This document shows, piece after piece, positions 33,608 to 42,199 of a DNA stretch of 64,000 nucleotides; position 1 is the stretch's first letter, and each line of letters begins with the position of its first letter. Source of the stretch: Paenibacillus sp. BIHB 4019 (lineage in GTDB: Bacteria; Bacillota; Bacilli; Paenibacillales; Paenibacillaceae); the NCBI RefSeq assembly GCF_002741035.1, contig NZ_CP016808.1, forward strand, positions 6,682,501 through 6,746,500. Direction: 5' to 3'. Position numbers and translations under genes: made by a program. Below the pieces are notes generated by a model. That model made no database searches. It was not told the origin of the DNA and was given only the letters and a program-made list of their open reading frames with translations.

Positions 33608-35062
33608 CTAGGCAGCTTTTACACGTTTTATAAAGAGTCCAACGATGGCCCCCGCTACTGCAACGAAGAGGACAAATACAAAGGCATCCTGAATGCCTGC
33701 CGTAAGCGCGGCTGGCGTAAATGGCGAACCGCTTCCCCCAGCTGCATGATGCATATAGCGATTGGCGCCGGAAGCCATGACGCTGACCGCGACGGCCATG
33801 CCGATCGCGCCTGCAATCTGGATGAGCGTATTCATAATAGCTGTTCCATCTGGATGCATATGGCGCGGTAGCTGATTCATCCCATTCGTCTGGGCAGGCA
33901 TCCACACTAATAAAACACCGATCATGAGACAAATATGCAGCATGACAATAAATGCAATTGTGGATACAGCCGTTACAGCCGAGAAGAACCAAATCGTAAC
34001 CGCCGCTAAAAGGATGCCCGGTATCACGAGCCATCGAGGGCCGAATTGGTCAAACAGACGGCCAATAACAGGAGAAAATACCCCCAATATAATACCGCCC
34101 GGGAGCAGCGTGATCGCCGCCGATAATGTACTCATTTCAAATACCCGAATTAAAAGCATCGGCAATACTAACATGGAGGAGAGATTTACGATCATGCATA
34201 CAAAAATTAATAAGGAACCGACAACGAACATCGGGTGCTTGAATGCTCTTAAATTCATTAATGGCTGCTTCATCATCAATTGCCGAATGACGAACAATAC
34301 GAGTGAAAGCCCACCAACAGCTAGTGGCACAATGACGTTCATGCTGCTCCAGCCAGCCTCACTTTCACCGGCATTGCCAAAGCCAAACACAATGCCGCCG
34401 AACCCGGCAGTCGACAATACAAGAGATAACAAGTCGATGCGCGGTTTGGTAATGGCAGATACATTTTGCATATATATGAACCCAACGAGCGATGCAATTA
34501 GCATAAGAACGAGGGATAGCCAGAAAATCCAGTGCCAGCTTAAATGGGCAATCAACAAACCGGAGACGGTTGGACCTACAGCAGGTGCAGCCGTAAATAC
34601 GAGTGTCACAAGTCCCATGGCAAAGCCACGCTTATGGGGCGGAAATATAATAAGCACCGTATTGAACATAAGCGGGAGCAGAAGTCCTGTTCCGATCGCC
34701 TGAAAAATACGGGCTGTCATCAGCACCTCGAAGCTGCCTGCCATTCCCCCAATACCAGCACCAATAACAGAAAAGATGACCGCGGTTAAAAACAGCTGCC
34801 TTGTAGTAAACCACTGCATGAGCAGTCCCGACAAAGGCACTAAAATGCCCAGCGTCAGCAAGTAGCCGGTTGTTAGCCACTGAACCGTCGTTTCAGTAAC
34901 TTGAAACACTTGAATGAAGTTGCTTAGTGCGATATTAAGCGCCGTTTCGTTAAAGGCTCCGACAAAGCCGGCCAAAATCAACGAAATGACGATCGGAATT
35001 AATTTAATGCTTGGATTTGCTTGTTGTTGACCCATTGCCATGCCTGCTTGCAAATTGCTCAC
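33608..35062 (-). CDS. DHA2 family multidrug efflux MFS transporter
   Basis: 484 residues with about 14 hydrophobic segments, the size and shape of the EmrB/QacA (DHA2) drug:proton antiporters. Motif C-like GTGLLLPLMFNTVL and the helix 1 start FVGAFNETALNIALSNF are present. It exports lipophilic drugs or metabolites; the substrate is not evident. The start is uncertain: a GTG with AGGAGT only 1 nt away, or ATG codons 21 and 27 bp later. It follows an NmrA-type reductase by 36 bp and is probably under the same WYL regulator. Confidence 0.88.
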   Translation of the reverse strand: MSNLQAGMAMGQQQANPSIKLIPIVISLILAGFVGAFNETALNIALSNFIQVFQVTETTVQWLTTGYLLTLGILVPLSGLLMQWFTTRQLFLTAVIFSVIGAGIGGMAGSFEVLMTARIFQAIGTGLLLPLMFNTVLIIFPPHKRGFAMGLVTLVFTAAPAVGPTVSGLLIAHLSWHWIFWLSLVLMLIASLVGFIYMQNVSAITKPRIDLLSLVLSTAGFGGIVFGFGNAGESEAGWSSMNVIVPLAVGGLSLVLFVIRQLMMKQPLMNLRAFKHPMFVVGSLLIFVCMIVNLSSMLVLPMLLIRVFEMSTLSAAITLLPGGIILGVFSPVIGRLFDQFGPRWLVIPGILLAAVTIWFFSAVTAVSTIAFIVMLHICLMIGVLLVWMPAQTNGMNQLPRHMHPDGTAIMNTLIQIAGAIGMAVAVSVMASGANRYMHHAAGGSGSPFTPAALTAGIQDAFVFVLFVAVAGAIVGLFIKRVKAA

Positions 35063-35098
35063 ACTCCTGTTTATAAATACACGTTACTTTATCTTTAT

Positions 35099-35950
35099 CT
35101 AGGAAATCAGTTTGCGAATCACTTCATGGAGCGGTGTCATGCTGCGGCCAAGCAGCTTGGGCAGGTCGTCGCTCTTCATCTCCAATAGTCCTTCGCGTAT
35201 TCCGCTTTGAATCGCAACAAGAAACGGAATCACTGGTTCAGGAACACCAGCAGCATTCATAACGTTCCCATAGGTCTCGTCATCAACTTGCTGCACATTT
35301 ACATCGTTTTGGATCACTTCGGCGACAATCGCCGCCAGCTCTTCCTGCTGCAGAGGCGTGCCTGACAGCTCATAAATCGTATGCTCGTGCCCTTCGCCAG
35401 ACAGCACGCGGGCGGCTGCCTCTGCATAATCGCGGCAGCCGGCCCATCCGACTTTGCCATTTCCGGCTGATGTTACCCATGGGGCTCCATTTGCTGCAGC
35501 CTTGATCATGTCAGACTCATTTTCCAAGTACCAGTTGTTGCGCAAAATAGAATAGGGAATTCCGGCATTCACTATGGCCTCCTCTGTCTTGCCATGGTCT
35601 AACGCCACTATGAATTTGCTTTCTGCTGCGTTCGTTGAGCTCGTATAAACGAGGAAGCCAACCCCTGCTTGTTGTGCAGCTTTTATAGCGGTGTTATGCT
35701 GCTGAACACGATTGGCAATATCCGCTGTAGATACAATCAACAGCCTGTCGATGCCATCAAATGCCGAGACCAGCGATTCAGGCTTGTCAAAATCCCCATA
35801 ACGGACATCTACCCCAAGAGCGCTCCATGCTTCCGCCTTCTTTGGACTACGCACGCTTACAGCCAAGCTATTTGCAGGAACTAGCTGCAGCAATGATTCG
35901 ACGATCAATGATCCAAGTTGTCCCGTTGCTCCGGTTACCATTAACTTCAT
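35099..35950 (-). CDS. NmrA/QorB-type NAD(P)-binding oxidoreductase
   Basis: An atypical short-chain dehydrogenase, 283 residues. The N-terminal nucleotide-binding motif VTGATGQLGSLIV and RSPKKAEAW are followed by GDFDKPESLVSAFDGIDRLLIVST, typical of the QorB/NmrA subgroup of quinone reductases and redox sensors. The usual Tyr-xxx-Lys active site is not obvious, as in other members of this subgroup. It is divergent to a WYL regulator with a palindrome in between and precedes an efflux pump, which suggests a stress-detoxification unit. Confidence 0.87.
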   Translation of the reverse strand: MKLMVTGATGQLGSLIVESLLQLVPANSLAVSVRSPKKAEAWSALGVDVRYGDFDKPESLVSAFDGIDRLLIVSTADIANRVQQHNTAIKAAQQAGVGFLVYTSSTNAAESKFIVALDHGKTEEAIVNAGIPYSILRNNWYLENESDMIKAAANGAPWVTSAGNGKVGWAGCRDYAEAAARVLSGEGHEHTIYELSGTPLQQEELAAIVAEVIQNDVNVQQVDDETYGNVMNAAGVPEPVIPFLVAIQSGIREGLLEMKSDDLPKLLGRSMTPLHEVIRKLIS

Positions 35951-36031
35951 TTTTTAATACCTCCATATCCTTTTTAAATTTGGATTTGTTCGTTTATGTC
36001 CATCGACATATTTAAAGTTATCATATAGAAT

Positions 36032-36051
36032 TATGACAACTGTATGTCATA
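36032..36051. promoter_or_regulatory. Palindrome in the divergent NmrA/WYL promoter region
   Basis: Arms TATGACA (36032-36038) and TGTCATA (36045-36051) separated by ACTGTA. It lies between the divergent regulator and reductase genes and is a candidate operator of the WYL regulator. Confidence 0.5.
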
Positions 36052-36091
36052 GTTTTTTTCGCAAAAAAAATAAAAAAGAAGGATGGATCCC

Positions 36092-37036
36092 TTGAAGATT
36101 GATCGATTATTATCTATCGTTATGCTGCTGCTTGAGCGTGATAAGGTCAGTACTTCTACCCTTGCGAAAATGTTTGAAGTTACCCCTCGCACGATTTTTC
36201 GAGACATAGAAGCGATAAACCGGGCCGGCATTCCCATTATTTCTTATCCGGGTGTCCATGGCGGTATAAGCATTATGGAAGCCTACAAAATAGAAAAAAA
36301 GCTTTTTACCGTTTCGGATATAACAGCCTTATTAATTGGGCTTAACAGCATTCAATCGTCAATGTCCAGCGAAGAAATTTTAAATACGATTGCGAAAGTA
36401 AAGGGGCTCGTTTCCGAAGAGCAAATGAAGGATTTTGAAAGTCAAATTTCTATTGACCATACGCCTTGGCTAGGCAACCGGAACGTAAAGCCGAACTTCG
36501 AGGAAATGAAAAATGCGATTCATGAGAAGAAGCTATTGTCGTTTAAATATTCTGACCATAACAGCAAGCGGACGCTGAGAAAAATCGAGCCCTACCGTTT
36601 GGTGCTGAAAAATTCAAACTGGTATTTACAGGGCTATTGTATGGCCAAACAGGATTTTCGCACATTTAAATTATCTCGTATTTCAGCACTAAAACCATTA
36701 AATGAAAGCTTTGTGCCTAGGGAAATTGGGCCAGAGCTGTTCGAGATGGCCGAAAATCATACGATTACCATTAAACTTCTAATTGATGAATCGCTTCACG
36801 ACTTTATGGCGGAATACTGCGGGGAGCAAAACGTCAAGCCTCATGACGGAAATAAATTTCTCGTTTCCTTTCCATTCAAAGAAAATGATCTTGGATATGG
36901 TTATTTGCTTGGCTTTGGCAATAAATGCGAGTGCCTGGAGCCTGAACATGTGCGGTTAGAGCTTATTAAGAGAATTAATCATTTAATGGATACTTACAAG
37001 CTGCGTACATTCCCGCAGGTGGACCATGAGAAATAA
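36092..37036 (+). CDS. YafY/DeoR-type transcriptional regulator with HTH and WYL domains
   Basis: An N-terminal winged helix (KIDRLLSIVMLLLERDKVST, TPRTIFRDIEAINRAGIPI) and a C-terminal WYL domain (KNSNWYLQGYC, FRTFKLSRI) that usually binds a small ligand or nucleic acid. The TTG start at 36092 is preferred: GAAGG lies 9 nt upstream, and MKIDRLLSI is the common start of the family; the ATG 9 bp before it lies inside the spacing region. It is divergent to the reductase/efflux pair and probably controls it. Confidence 0.88.
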   Translation: MKIDRLLSIVMLLLERDKVSTSTLAKMFEVTPRTIFRDIEAINRAGIPIISYPGVHGGISIMEAYKIEKKLFTVSDITALLIGLNSIQSSMSSEEILNTIAKVKGLVSEEQMKDFESQISIDHTPWLGNRNVKPNFEEMKNAIHEKKLLSFKYSDHNSKRTLRKIEPYRLVLKNSNWYLQGYCMAKQDFRTFKLSRISALKPLNESFVPREIGPELFEMAENHTITIKLLIDESLHDFMAEYCGEQNVKPHDGNKFLVSFPFKENDLGYGYLLGFGNKCECLEPEHVRLELIKRINHLMDTYKLRTFPQVDHEK

Positions 37037-37089
37037 GCTTGTAACAGCTTTTCAAAGCAACATAACCTAATGAACCTTAAGCAAAAAAA

Positions 37090-37132
37090 AGCGTGAAGCT
37101 TGGACGAACTACGAATGTCCAAGCTTCACGCT
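37090..37132 (-). terminator. Intrinsic terminator of the ogt gene
   Basis: Perfect 16-bp arms AGCGTGAAGCTTGGAC (37090-37105) and GTCCAAGCTTCACGCT (37117-37132), then TTTTTTTT on the minus strand. The ogt stop codon lies at the foot of the stem. It may also serve the plus-strand WYL gene. Confidence 0.93.
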
Positions 37133-37682
37133 AAAATTGAAATCTTGCATGCCCGCCGTCTGCTATGCCTTCAATGCGCTCCAGCTCCAGCAGCTTGCGC
37201 TTCATCTCCAGACCTCCGCGAAAGCCTGTCAGCTTGCGGTCCGCTCCAACAATTCGGTGGCAGGGCAGCAAAATCGGAATCGGGTTGGCGCCATTCGCAG
37301 CACCGACAGCCCGTACTGCCGTAGGCCGCCCGATGGCAGCCGCAATGTCGCCATAGGTTCGAGTTTCACCGTAAGGCACCTGGCCAAGCGCGGTCCATAC
37401 TTGCTGCTGAAAGGACGTCCCGATTAAATCGAGCGGTATGTCAGCAAACGAGCTGCGTTCCCCGGCAAAATAACGCTCCAGCCATTCCACAATGCCTGTC
37501 CGTCTAATCGCCTCTGCATCTTCCCGCGGCTCCTTGCCAGGCGCTGCTTTGTTCATCCAATTGCGCCAGCCTTCCAGCTCCTCATGCGGGAATATTACAC
37601 GGCACAGCCCCCGCTCGGTTGCAAGCAATAGCCACCTTTGATTGGCAAGCTCCAGCTCCATCCACATCATATCCGTTCTCAT
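37131..37682 (-). CDS. ogt: Methylated-DNA--protein-cysteine methyltransferase (Ogt/AGT)
   Basis: Repairs O6-alkylguanine by transferring the alkyl group to its own cysteine. The active-site motif ILLPCHRIV and the DNA-binding part FQQQVWTALGQVPYGETRTYGDIAAAIG with RAVGAANGANPIP are complete. The ATG at 37682 (AAAGGA 9 nt upstream) gives 183 residues; a 15-codon longer start is less likely. It is a monocistronic gene with its own terminator. Confidence 0.93.
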   Translation of the reverse strand: MRTDMMWMELELANQRWLLLATERGLCRVIFPHEELEGWRNWMNKAAPGKEPREDAEAIRRTGIVEWLERYFAGERSSFADIPLDLIGTSFQQQVWTALGQVPYGETRTYGDIAAAIGRPTAVRAVGAANGANPIPILLPCHRIVGADRKLTGFRGGLEMKRKLLELERIEGIADGGHARFQF

Positions 37683-37772
37683 CAGCTCTCGTCCTTTCCT
37701 ATCCCCTGTTATGAAAAAGAAACCCACAGCCTAAACGCTCCTAATCCAAGCGTCCAGTCTATGGGCATCCGT

Positions 37773-38177
37773 CTATGCTAAATGTACCGGCATTTTTTGA
37801 GCAAGCTCAAATATCGTTTGATTTCTTAGATGCTCCTCCATCTTCCCCTCAGCCGACACCATCACTTGTTGAATTAAACAAGTGGAACTATGATTCAGCG
37901 AGCAATCAAACAAGGAGGCGGTGCCTTCGATGGCATGAATAATATCCAGAAACGATATTTGTTCCCAATTGCGCTTTAGCTTGTAGCCTCCATTGGCGCC
38001 TGAAGCGGATTCAATCATGCCCGCCTTAACGAGCTTGGTCAATATTTTGGACAAATAGGTAGGCGATACTTGCTGCCTCTCTGCCAATTGCTGAACGCCA
38101 ACCGGCTTATCCGGGCTGGTCGCCACAAGAAACAGCATCGTATGCAGAGCATAGTTAGTAGCTTTTGAATATTTCAT
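37773..38177 (-). CDS. Rrf2 family transcriptional regulator
   Basis: 134 residues with the Rrf2 winged helix: YSKATNYALHTMLFLV, QQLAERQQVSPTYLSKILTKLVKAGMI, SGANGGYKL. Only two cysteines (FDCSLNHSSTC) lie where Fe-S members have three, so it may bind no cluster or a different effector; NsrR/IscR-type sensing is therefore not assumed. The ATG at 38177 has GAGGTGA 9 nt upstream. A promoter is visible just upstream. Confidence 0.87.
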   Translation of the reverse strand: MKYSKATNYALHTMLFLVATSPDKPVGVQQLAERQQVSPTYLSKILTKLVKAGMIESASGANGGYKLKRNWEQISFLDIIHAIEGTASLFDCSLNHSSTCLIQQVMVSAEGKMEEHLRNQTIFELAQKMPVHLA

Positions 38178-38214
38178 GCGGGTCATTCACCTCAATACAA
38201 GACTTCATTTATCT

Positions 38215-38244
38215 ATATTAGCGGTTATTAGCTTAGCTAGTCAA
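38215..38244 (-). promoter_or_regulatory. Sigma-A promoter of the Rrf2 gene
   Basis: TTGACT (38244-38239) and TAATAT (38220-38215) on the minus strand, spacer 18 bp. A GTCAAGCTTGAC palindrome overlaps -35. Confidence 0.6.
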
Positions 38245-38271
38245 GCTTGACGGGTGACTAAAAAGCAGGCA

Positions 38272-40038
38272 TCAGCCTTTAAAAATGACCGTGAATTTCA
38301 CGCCTTTCTCGGTATTTTCAACCTGGTACTCGCTTTCATGGAGCTCCAAGATCCGTTTCACAATAGAGAGTCCCAGTCCCGTGCCTCCTGTTCGCCGATT
38401 GCGCGAGCTTTCGACGCGGTAAAAACGCTGCCATATTTGCTCCAGTTTTTCTTCGGGAATCGTATCGCCAACATTTTCTATAGAGAACATCAACCTGCTC
38501 CCTCTGCCCTCAATCTGAATTGTAATGTCGCTGTTTTCCTGTGCGTGCTGAATCGCATTGCCTATGAAATTTGATAGCACATGCTTCATCCACCTCGCGT
38601 CGGCATGCAGCGGGAGCTCATTGCTCGTCATAACGGTAGCTTCAAGCTGCTTGTCTTGCAGCATATGGACATAGTTTCCCGTCACATCCTCAAGCAGCTC
38701 GCTAAGCATAAATGTGCTTTTTCTCAGCTTGAACGTATCGGATTGCAGCGTGGCCAAATTGAGCATGTCCTCCACAAGCATTTCCATGTTCTGCGCTTCC
38801 TCCACAATCACCTTTAAATAGTGATCCTGCTTACCGGCTCCTACGCCATCCTGCAGCCCTTCGCTGAAGCTTTTCACAATACTAAGCGGCGTTTTCAGCT
38901 CATGAGAAGCATTTGCGAAAAACTCCTGCTGAGCCTGTTCCATCCTTTGCTTCTCCGCAATATCTTTAACAAGCTGCTGATTCGCCTTCTTCAGATCTCC
39001 TAATGCAGTATCCAAGCTGCGTGAAAGCGTATGGAGGCTGCTTGATAAGCTTCCCAGCTCATCGTTTTGCCGTATCGGCTCATGCACGCTGAAATCAAGC
39101 TGCACCATTCTTTTGGCCGCATTGTTCATCGAAATAAGAGGACGGGTAACCATTTTTGAAAAAAAGAACGATAGAATGATGATGAGGATAAATCCCCCTA
39201 CACCTAAATAGACGTAAAACCAACGCAAAGCTTCATTCGTTTCGCCGATTTCCTGCAGAGAGGTGACGGAAAACAGCAAATCCACTTCCCCCGATTGCTG
39301 CTCAACGGGATAAATCATGATCGAATTGCGAACACCTGACCATGTTTGAGTCCACTTTTCCTCTACAACCTCCATGTTTTCGAGCTTTTCCTTCCGCTCG
39401 TCACTGAGTGGAAACCACTCGCTGATCGCATCCAGCAAAATGCCTTGCCGCGTCGTATACGTCCTCGAAACAGGTTGGATCAGTTCAGTGACCACGCCGG
39501 AAACCTTCTTATACTCGCCTCCAATCGTCACATTGGAGGTGTAGCCTACACTTGGGCGGCCCGTTTTGTGAATGCTTAACGGATACAGCACCTGATTCAT
39601 CGCTTCTGTCCCAGGCTCCATCTCTCCTTCCACCGTTACAACATTCCCGGACTGAATGCCGGCTGCCCGGAATTCCGTTTCATAGCTATTCAAGAACAAG
39701 GACAAGGGAACGACATATAAACTTTGATCATCCGTTTTTAATGTAATGTGATATGGATCATCCATTCTCACTTTGCCGTCCAGCGTTAAAATAGCGAGCT
39801 GGATTTTATTTTGAAGCATAAAACGGGCAGCCTCATTGGACGTTTTGCTGGAGCTCCAGCCGGTCTGGGCATAGTTCTGGGCAAATTTCGCCAGCTGCTT
39901 TTCATTGCCGCTTATTTTCTGATTTTCATAAAATTGATCAAACAGCAGCAGCTGACAGAGGATCACCATGCCGTAAAAACAAAGAAAAAAGACAACGGTC
40001 ATAATGAACAGCTTAAAAGTAACTCCCCGCTTTCTCAT
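38272..40038 (-). CDS. Sensor histidine kinase (HAMP-HisKA-HATPase)
   Basis: 588 residues. Transmembrane helix 1 (about 9-32), an extracytoplasmic sensor of about 240 residues, helix 2 (about 270-292), a HAMP linker, then the dimerisation domain with the phosphorylation site ANASHELKTPLSIV. ATPase boxes: N box FIGNAIQHAQ, G1-like ENVGDTIPEE and G2 TGGTGLGLSIVKRI. The signal is unknown. The gene overlaps the response regulator by 4 bp (ATGA), with AGGAGG in the end of that gene, so both are made together. Confidence 0.93.
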   Translation of the reverse strand: MRKRGVTFKLFIMTVVFFLCFYGMVILCQLLLFDQFYENQKISGNEKQLAKFAQNYAQTGWSSSKTSNEAARFMLQNKIQLAILTLDGKVRMDDPYHITLKTDDQSLYVVPLSLFLNSYETEFRAAGIQSGNVVTVEGEMEPGTEAMNQVLYPLSIHKTGRPSVGYTSNVTIGGEYKKVSGVVTELIQPVSRTYTTRQGILLDAISEWFPLSDERKEKLENMEVVEEKWTQTWSGVRNSIMIYPVEQQSGEVDLLFSVTSLQEIGETNEALRWFYVYLGVGGFILIIILSFFFSKMVTRPLISMNNAAKRMVQLDFSVHEPIRQNDELGSLSSSLHTLSRSLDTALGDLKKANQQLVKDIAEKQRMEQAQQEFFANASHELKTPLSIVKSFSEGLQDGVGAGKQDHYLKVIVEEAQNMEMLVEDMLNLATLQSDTFKLRKSTFMLSELLEDVTGNYVHMLQDKQLEATVMTSNELPLHADARWMKHVLSNFIGNAIQHAQENSDITIQIEGRGSRLMFSIENVGDTIPEEKLEQIWQRFYRVESSRNRRTGGTGLGLSIVKRILELHESEYQVENTEKGVKFTVIFKG

Positions 40039-40715
40039 GGCTCCTCCTCAAATTTATAGCCCGTACCAATAACGGTGCGAATATGCCGAGCCTCAAAGCC
40101 GAGCTTGCTCCGAAGCTTCTTAATATGGGAATCAACGACACGGGAATCCCCTTCAAAATCCATCCCCCAAATTTGGTTCAAAATGACGTCTCTGCGCAAA
40201 ACTATCCCTTTATTTTTAATTAAAAACAATAACAAATCGTATTCTTTAGGCGCAAGCACCACCTCAGTGCCGTTTACATCCAAGCGGTGAGCGGTCAAAT
40301 TAAGCATCGCATCGCCAAATGTTAAAATATTCGGCTGCAGCACGACGCTGCCCTCCACCCGTTTCATCAAGGCGGCTGCCCGCGCCAGCAGCACCTTAGG
40401 ACTGAAGGGCTTCGTTACATAATCGTCCGCCCCTAGCTCAAACCCCATAATTTTATCTTCATCGCTTGATTTAGCCGTCAATAAAATAATCGGAATAGCC
40501 AAGGTACTCCGTACTTGGCGGCATACCTCGAAGCCATCCAATTGCGGCATCATAATGTCGAGAATGATCAGATCGGGCTGCACAGTGCCCAGCCAAAGCA
40601 GCGCTTCCTTGCCATTTTCCGCCTCAAATACGCGCCAGCCGCTCATCTTGAAATAATCGGCTATCACTTCCCGAATCAAGCTTTCATCTTCAACTAGCAA
40701 TAACGTTTTATTCAT
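40035..40715 (-). CDS. Response regulator (OmpR/PhoB family)
   Basis: 226 residues. Receiver domain with the acidic pocket VEDE, phosphorylation site Asp in LIILDIMMPQLDG, Thr/Lys in LLTAKSSDEDK and VTKPFSPK; C-terminal OmpR winged helix with EYDLLLFLIKNKG and SRVVDSHIKKLRSKLG. The ATG at 40715 is chosen (AGAGGA 9 nt upstream); the longer reading would add eight non-homologous residues. First gene of the two-component operon with the kinase at 38272. Confidence 0.94.
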   Translation of the reverse strand: MNKTLLLVEDESLIREVIADYFKMSGWRVFEAENGKEALLWLGTVQPDLIILDIMMPQLDGFEVCRQVRSTLAIPIILLTAKSSDEDKIMGFELGADDYVTKPFSPKVLLARAAALMKRVEGSVVLQPNILTFGDAMLNLTAHRLDVNGTEVVLAPKEYDLLLFLIKNKGIVLRRDVILNQIWGMDFEGDSRVVDSHIKKLRSKLGFEARHIRTVIGTGYKFEEEP

Positions 40716-40865
40716 TATTTGAGTTCCTCTTCTATCCATAATGATCCTTACTTTAACAATCGACTATGGCTTTTATGTGCCCAATCCGCTCAGAGCAGAT
40801 CGATCATATCTATTATACCCAATCTATTTTGAGGAGATAGGGCATGCTGCATAACCTTATAGCAA

Positions 40866-40923
40866 AAAGAACGAAGCAAAGCTGCTCTTCCAAAGGGAAG
40901 AAGCGCCTTCGCCTCATTCTTTT
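40866..40923 (-). terminator. Long imperfect hairpin terminator of the membrane protein gene
   Basis: On the minus strand a stem of about 24 pairs (inner GCTTCTTCC/GGAAGAGC around CTTT) followed by TTTTT. It lies 27 bp after the stop codon at 40950. Confidence 0.8.
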
Positions 40924-40949
40924 TTGTCCACCCTTAACCTTCTTGCTAG

Positions 40950-41501
40950 TCAACTGGCTTTCTCATTAGCTGCTTTAGCCTTTCTTGGCCAGATCGTATA
41001 ACTAAAGCTGATCACAAAATCGATGCCGAGCACCCATGTCCACCACTCCATGACTTGCCTTAAAGCCGCTGTCTGGGACGGCTCGTTAACCATTATAATC
41101 ATGCCATACAGCACTGCACATCCAATAGCCCAAGCAACGAGATGGCGAAGCCAGCCTAACCGCTCATTGCGGGCATGCTCTTCACCCGTCTTCGCTTTCT
41201 TCTGTGGTGCAGGGCCTCCGGCAAAGCGATGGGCAAACTGCGCATCTGCCCAACGGATCATCGCATGCCCATATGCGATCGAACAGCCGATATATATGGC
41301 AGCAAGCCCGTGAACGAAGCTCGCCTCTGCCCCGCCACGAAGATGAATAACTGTAGCGGCAAGCAGCACCAGATCAATGACAGGGGTGCAGTACAGCAGA
41401 AACGCTCCCAGCTTAGGGGCGCGCAGCATATAGCGGCTAACCAGACCAGCGAGCACAAACACCCAGAAAGCCATTTCACAGCCAATAATAAACACGGCCA
41501 T
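40950..41501 (-). CDS. Integral membrane protein of unknown function
   Basis: 183 residues with five predicted membrane helices (VFIIGCEMAFWVFVLAGLV, FLLYCTPVIDLVLLAATVI, SFVHGLAAIYIGCSIAYG, HLVAWAIGCAVLYGMIIM, WTWVLGIDFVISFSYTIW). No transporter or enzyme motif is seen. The ATG at 41501 is chosen: GGAGG lies 5 nt upstream. It is divergent to a TetR regulator across 97 bp and is probably controlled by it, which is the only functional hint. Confidence 0.72.
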   Translation of the reverse strand: MAVFIIGCEMAFWVFVLAGLVSRYMLRAPKLGAFLLYCTPVIDLVLLAATVIHLRGGAEASFVHGLAAIYIGCSIAYGHAMIRWADAQFAHRFAGGPAPQKKAKTGEEHARNERLGWLRHLVAWAIGCAVLYGMIIMVNEPSQTAALRQVMEWWTWVLGIDFVISFSYTIWPRKAKAANEKAS

Positions 41502-41563
41502 TGTATCCTCCACCTTTTTTAGCACGAATGTATTATTTAAAATCCGTTGTTATTATAGCTCAA

Positions 41564-41592
41564 TTGTATTAAAAAAACAACTGCGCTATAAT
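41564..41592 (+). promoter_or_regulatory. Sigma-A promoter of the tetR gene giving a probably leaderless mRNA
   Basis: TTGTAT (41564-41569) and a perfect TATAAT (41587-41592) with a 17-bp spacer. The start ATG at 41599 is only 6 nt after the -10 box, where transcription should begin. There is no Shine-Dalgarno sequence. Confidence 0.7.
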
Positions 41593-41598
41593 ACACTC

Positions 41599-42195
41599 AT
41601 GCCAAAAATAGTCGATCACAACAAACGAAAAGAAAAAATCGCTGAAGCCGTGTGGCGCATTATTATGAGGGAAGGGCTGGACAGCGTCTCCGTACGCCGC
41701 GTTGCCGATGAGATGGCCATGTCGCTAGGAGCCATTAGACATTATTTTGTTTCGCAGGACGAGCTGCTGGTCTTTTCCATGCAGCTTGTTTCACAGCGTG
41801 TCAATGAGCGCATACAAGCGCTGCCTTTTACCGGAATGGTTCGCCACGATATGGAGCTGATCATCTGGGAGCTGATGCCGCTTGAGGAAGTGAGTATGCA
41901 AGAAGCGCTAATTTGGCTCGCCTTCGCAGGAAGGGCGTCCGTAAGCGAAGCGATACGAGCGATAAGCCTCAGCACCTATGAGGAAATATACAACGGCCTA
42001 AGAAGGTCGTTAGAGCATCTTATTCAGCAAGGCGTAACGATAGCAAATATAGATGCCGAATACGAAACGGCAAGGCTTCATGCCCTGGTGGACGGGCTTG
42101 TCGTGCATGGCGTCACCTATCCACAGCGGTTCAGCAAGGAAATGATGAAAAGCATCGTTAGCCGGCATCTCGATACACTGATGAAAATTCCCTGA
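41599..42195 (+). CDS. TetR/AcrR family transcriptional regulator
   Basis: 198 residues. The N-terminal HTH (KEKIAEAVWRIIMREGLDSVSVRRVADEM with MSLGAIRHYFVSQDELL) is a textbook TetR domain; the C-terminal domain resembles the BetI/PfmR-type ligand domain (ARLHALVDGLVVHGV). The ligand is unknown. It is divergent to a small membrane protein, its likely target. Translation appears to be leaderless (see the promoter entry). Confidence 0.92.
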   Translation: MPKIVDHNKRKEKIAEAVWRIIMREGLDSVSVRRVADEMAMSLGAIRHYFVSQDELLVFSMQLVSQRVNERIQALPFTGMVRHDMELIIWELMPLEEVSMQEALIWLAFAGRASVSEAIRAISLSTYEEIYNGLRRSLEHLIQQGVTIANIDAEYETARLHALVDGLVVHGVTYPQRFSKEMMKSIVSRHLDTLMKIP

Positions 42196-42199
42196 ATAT

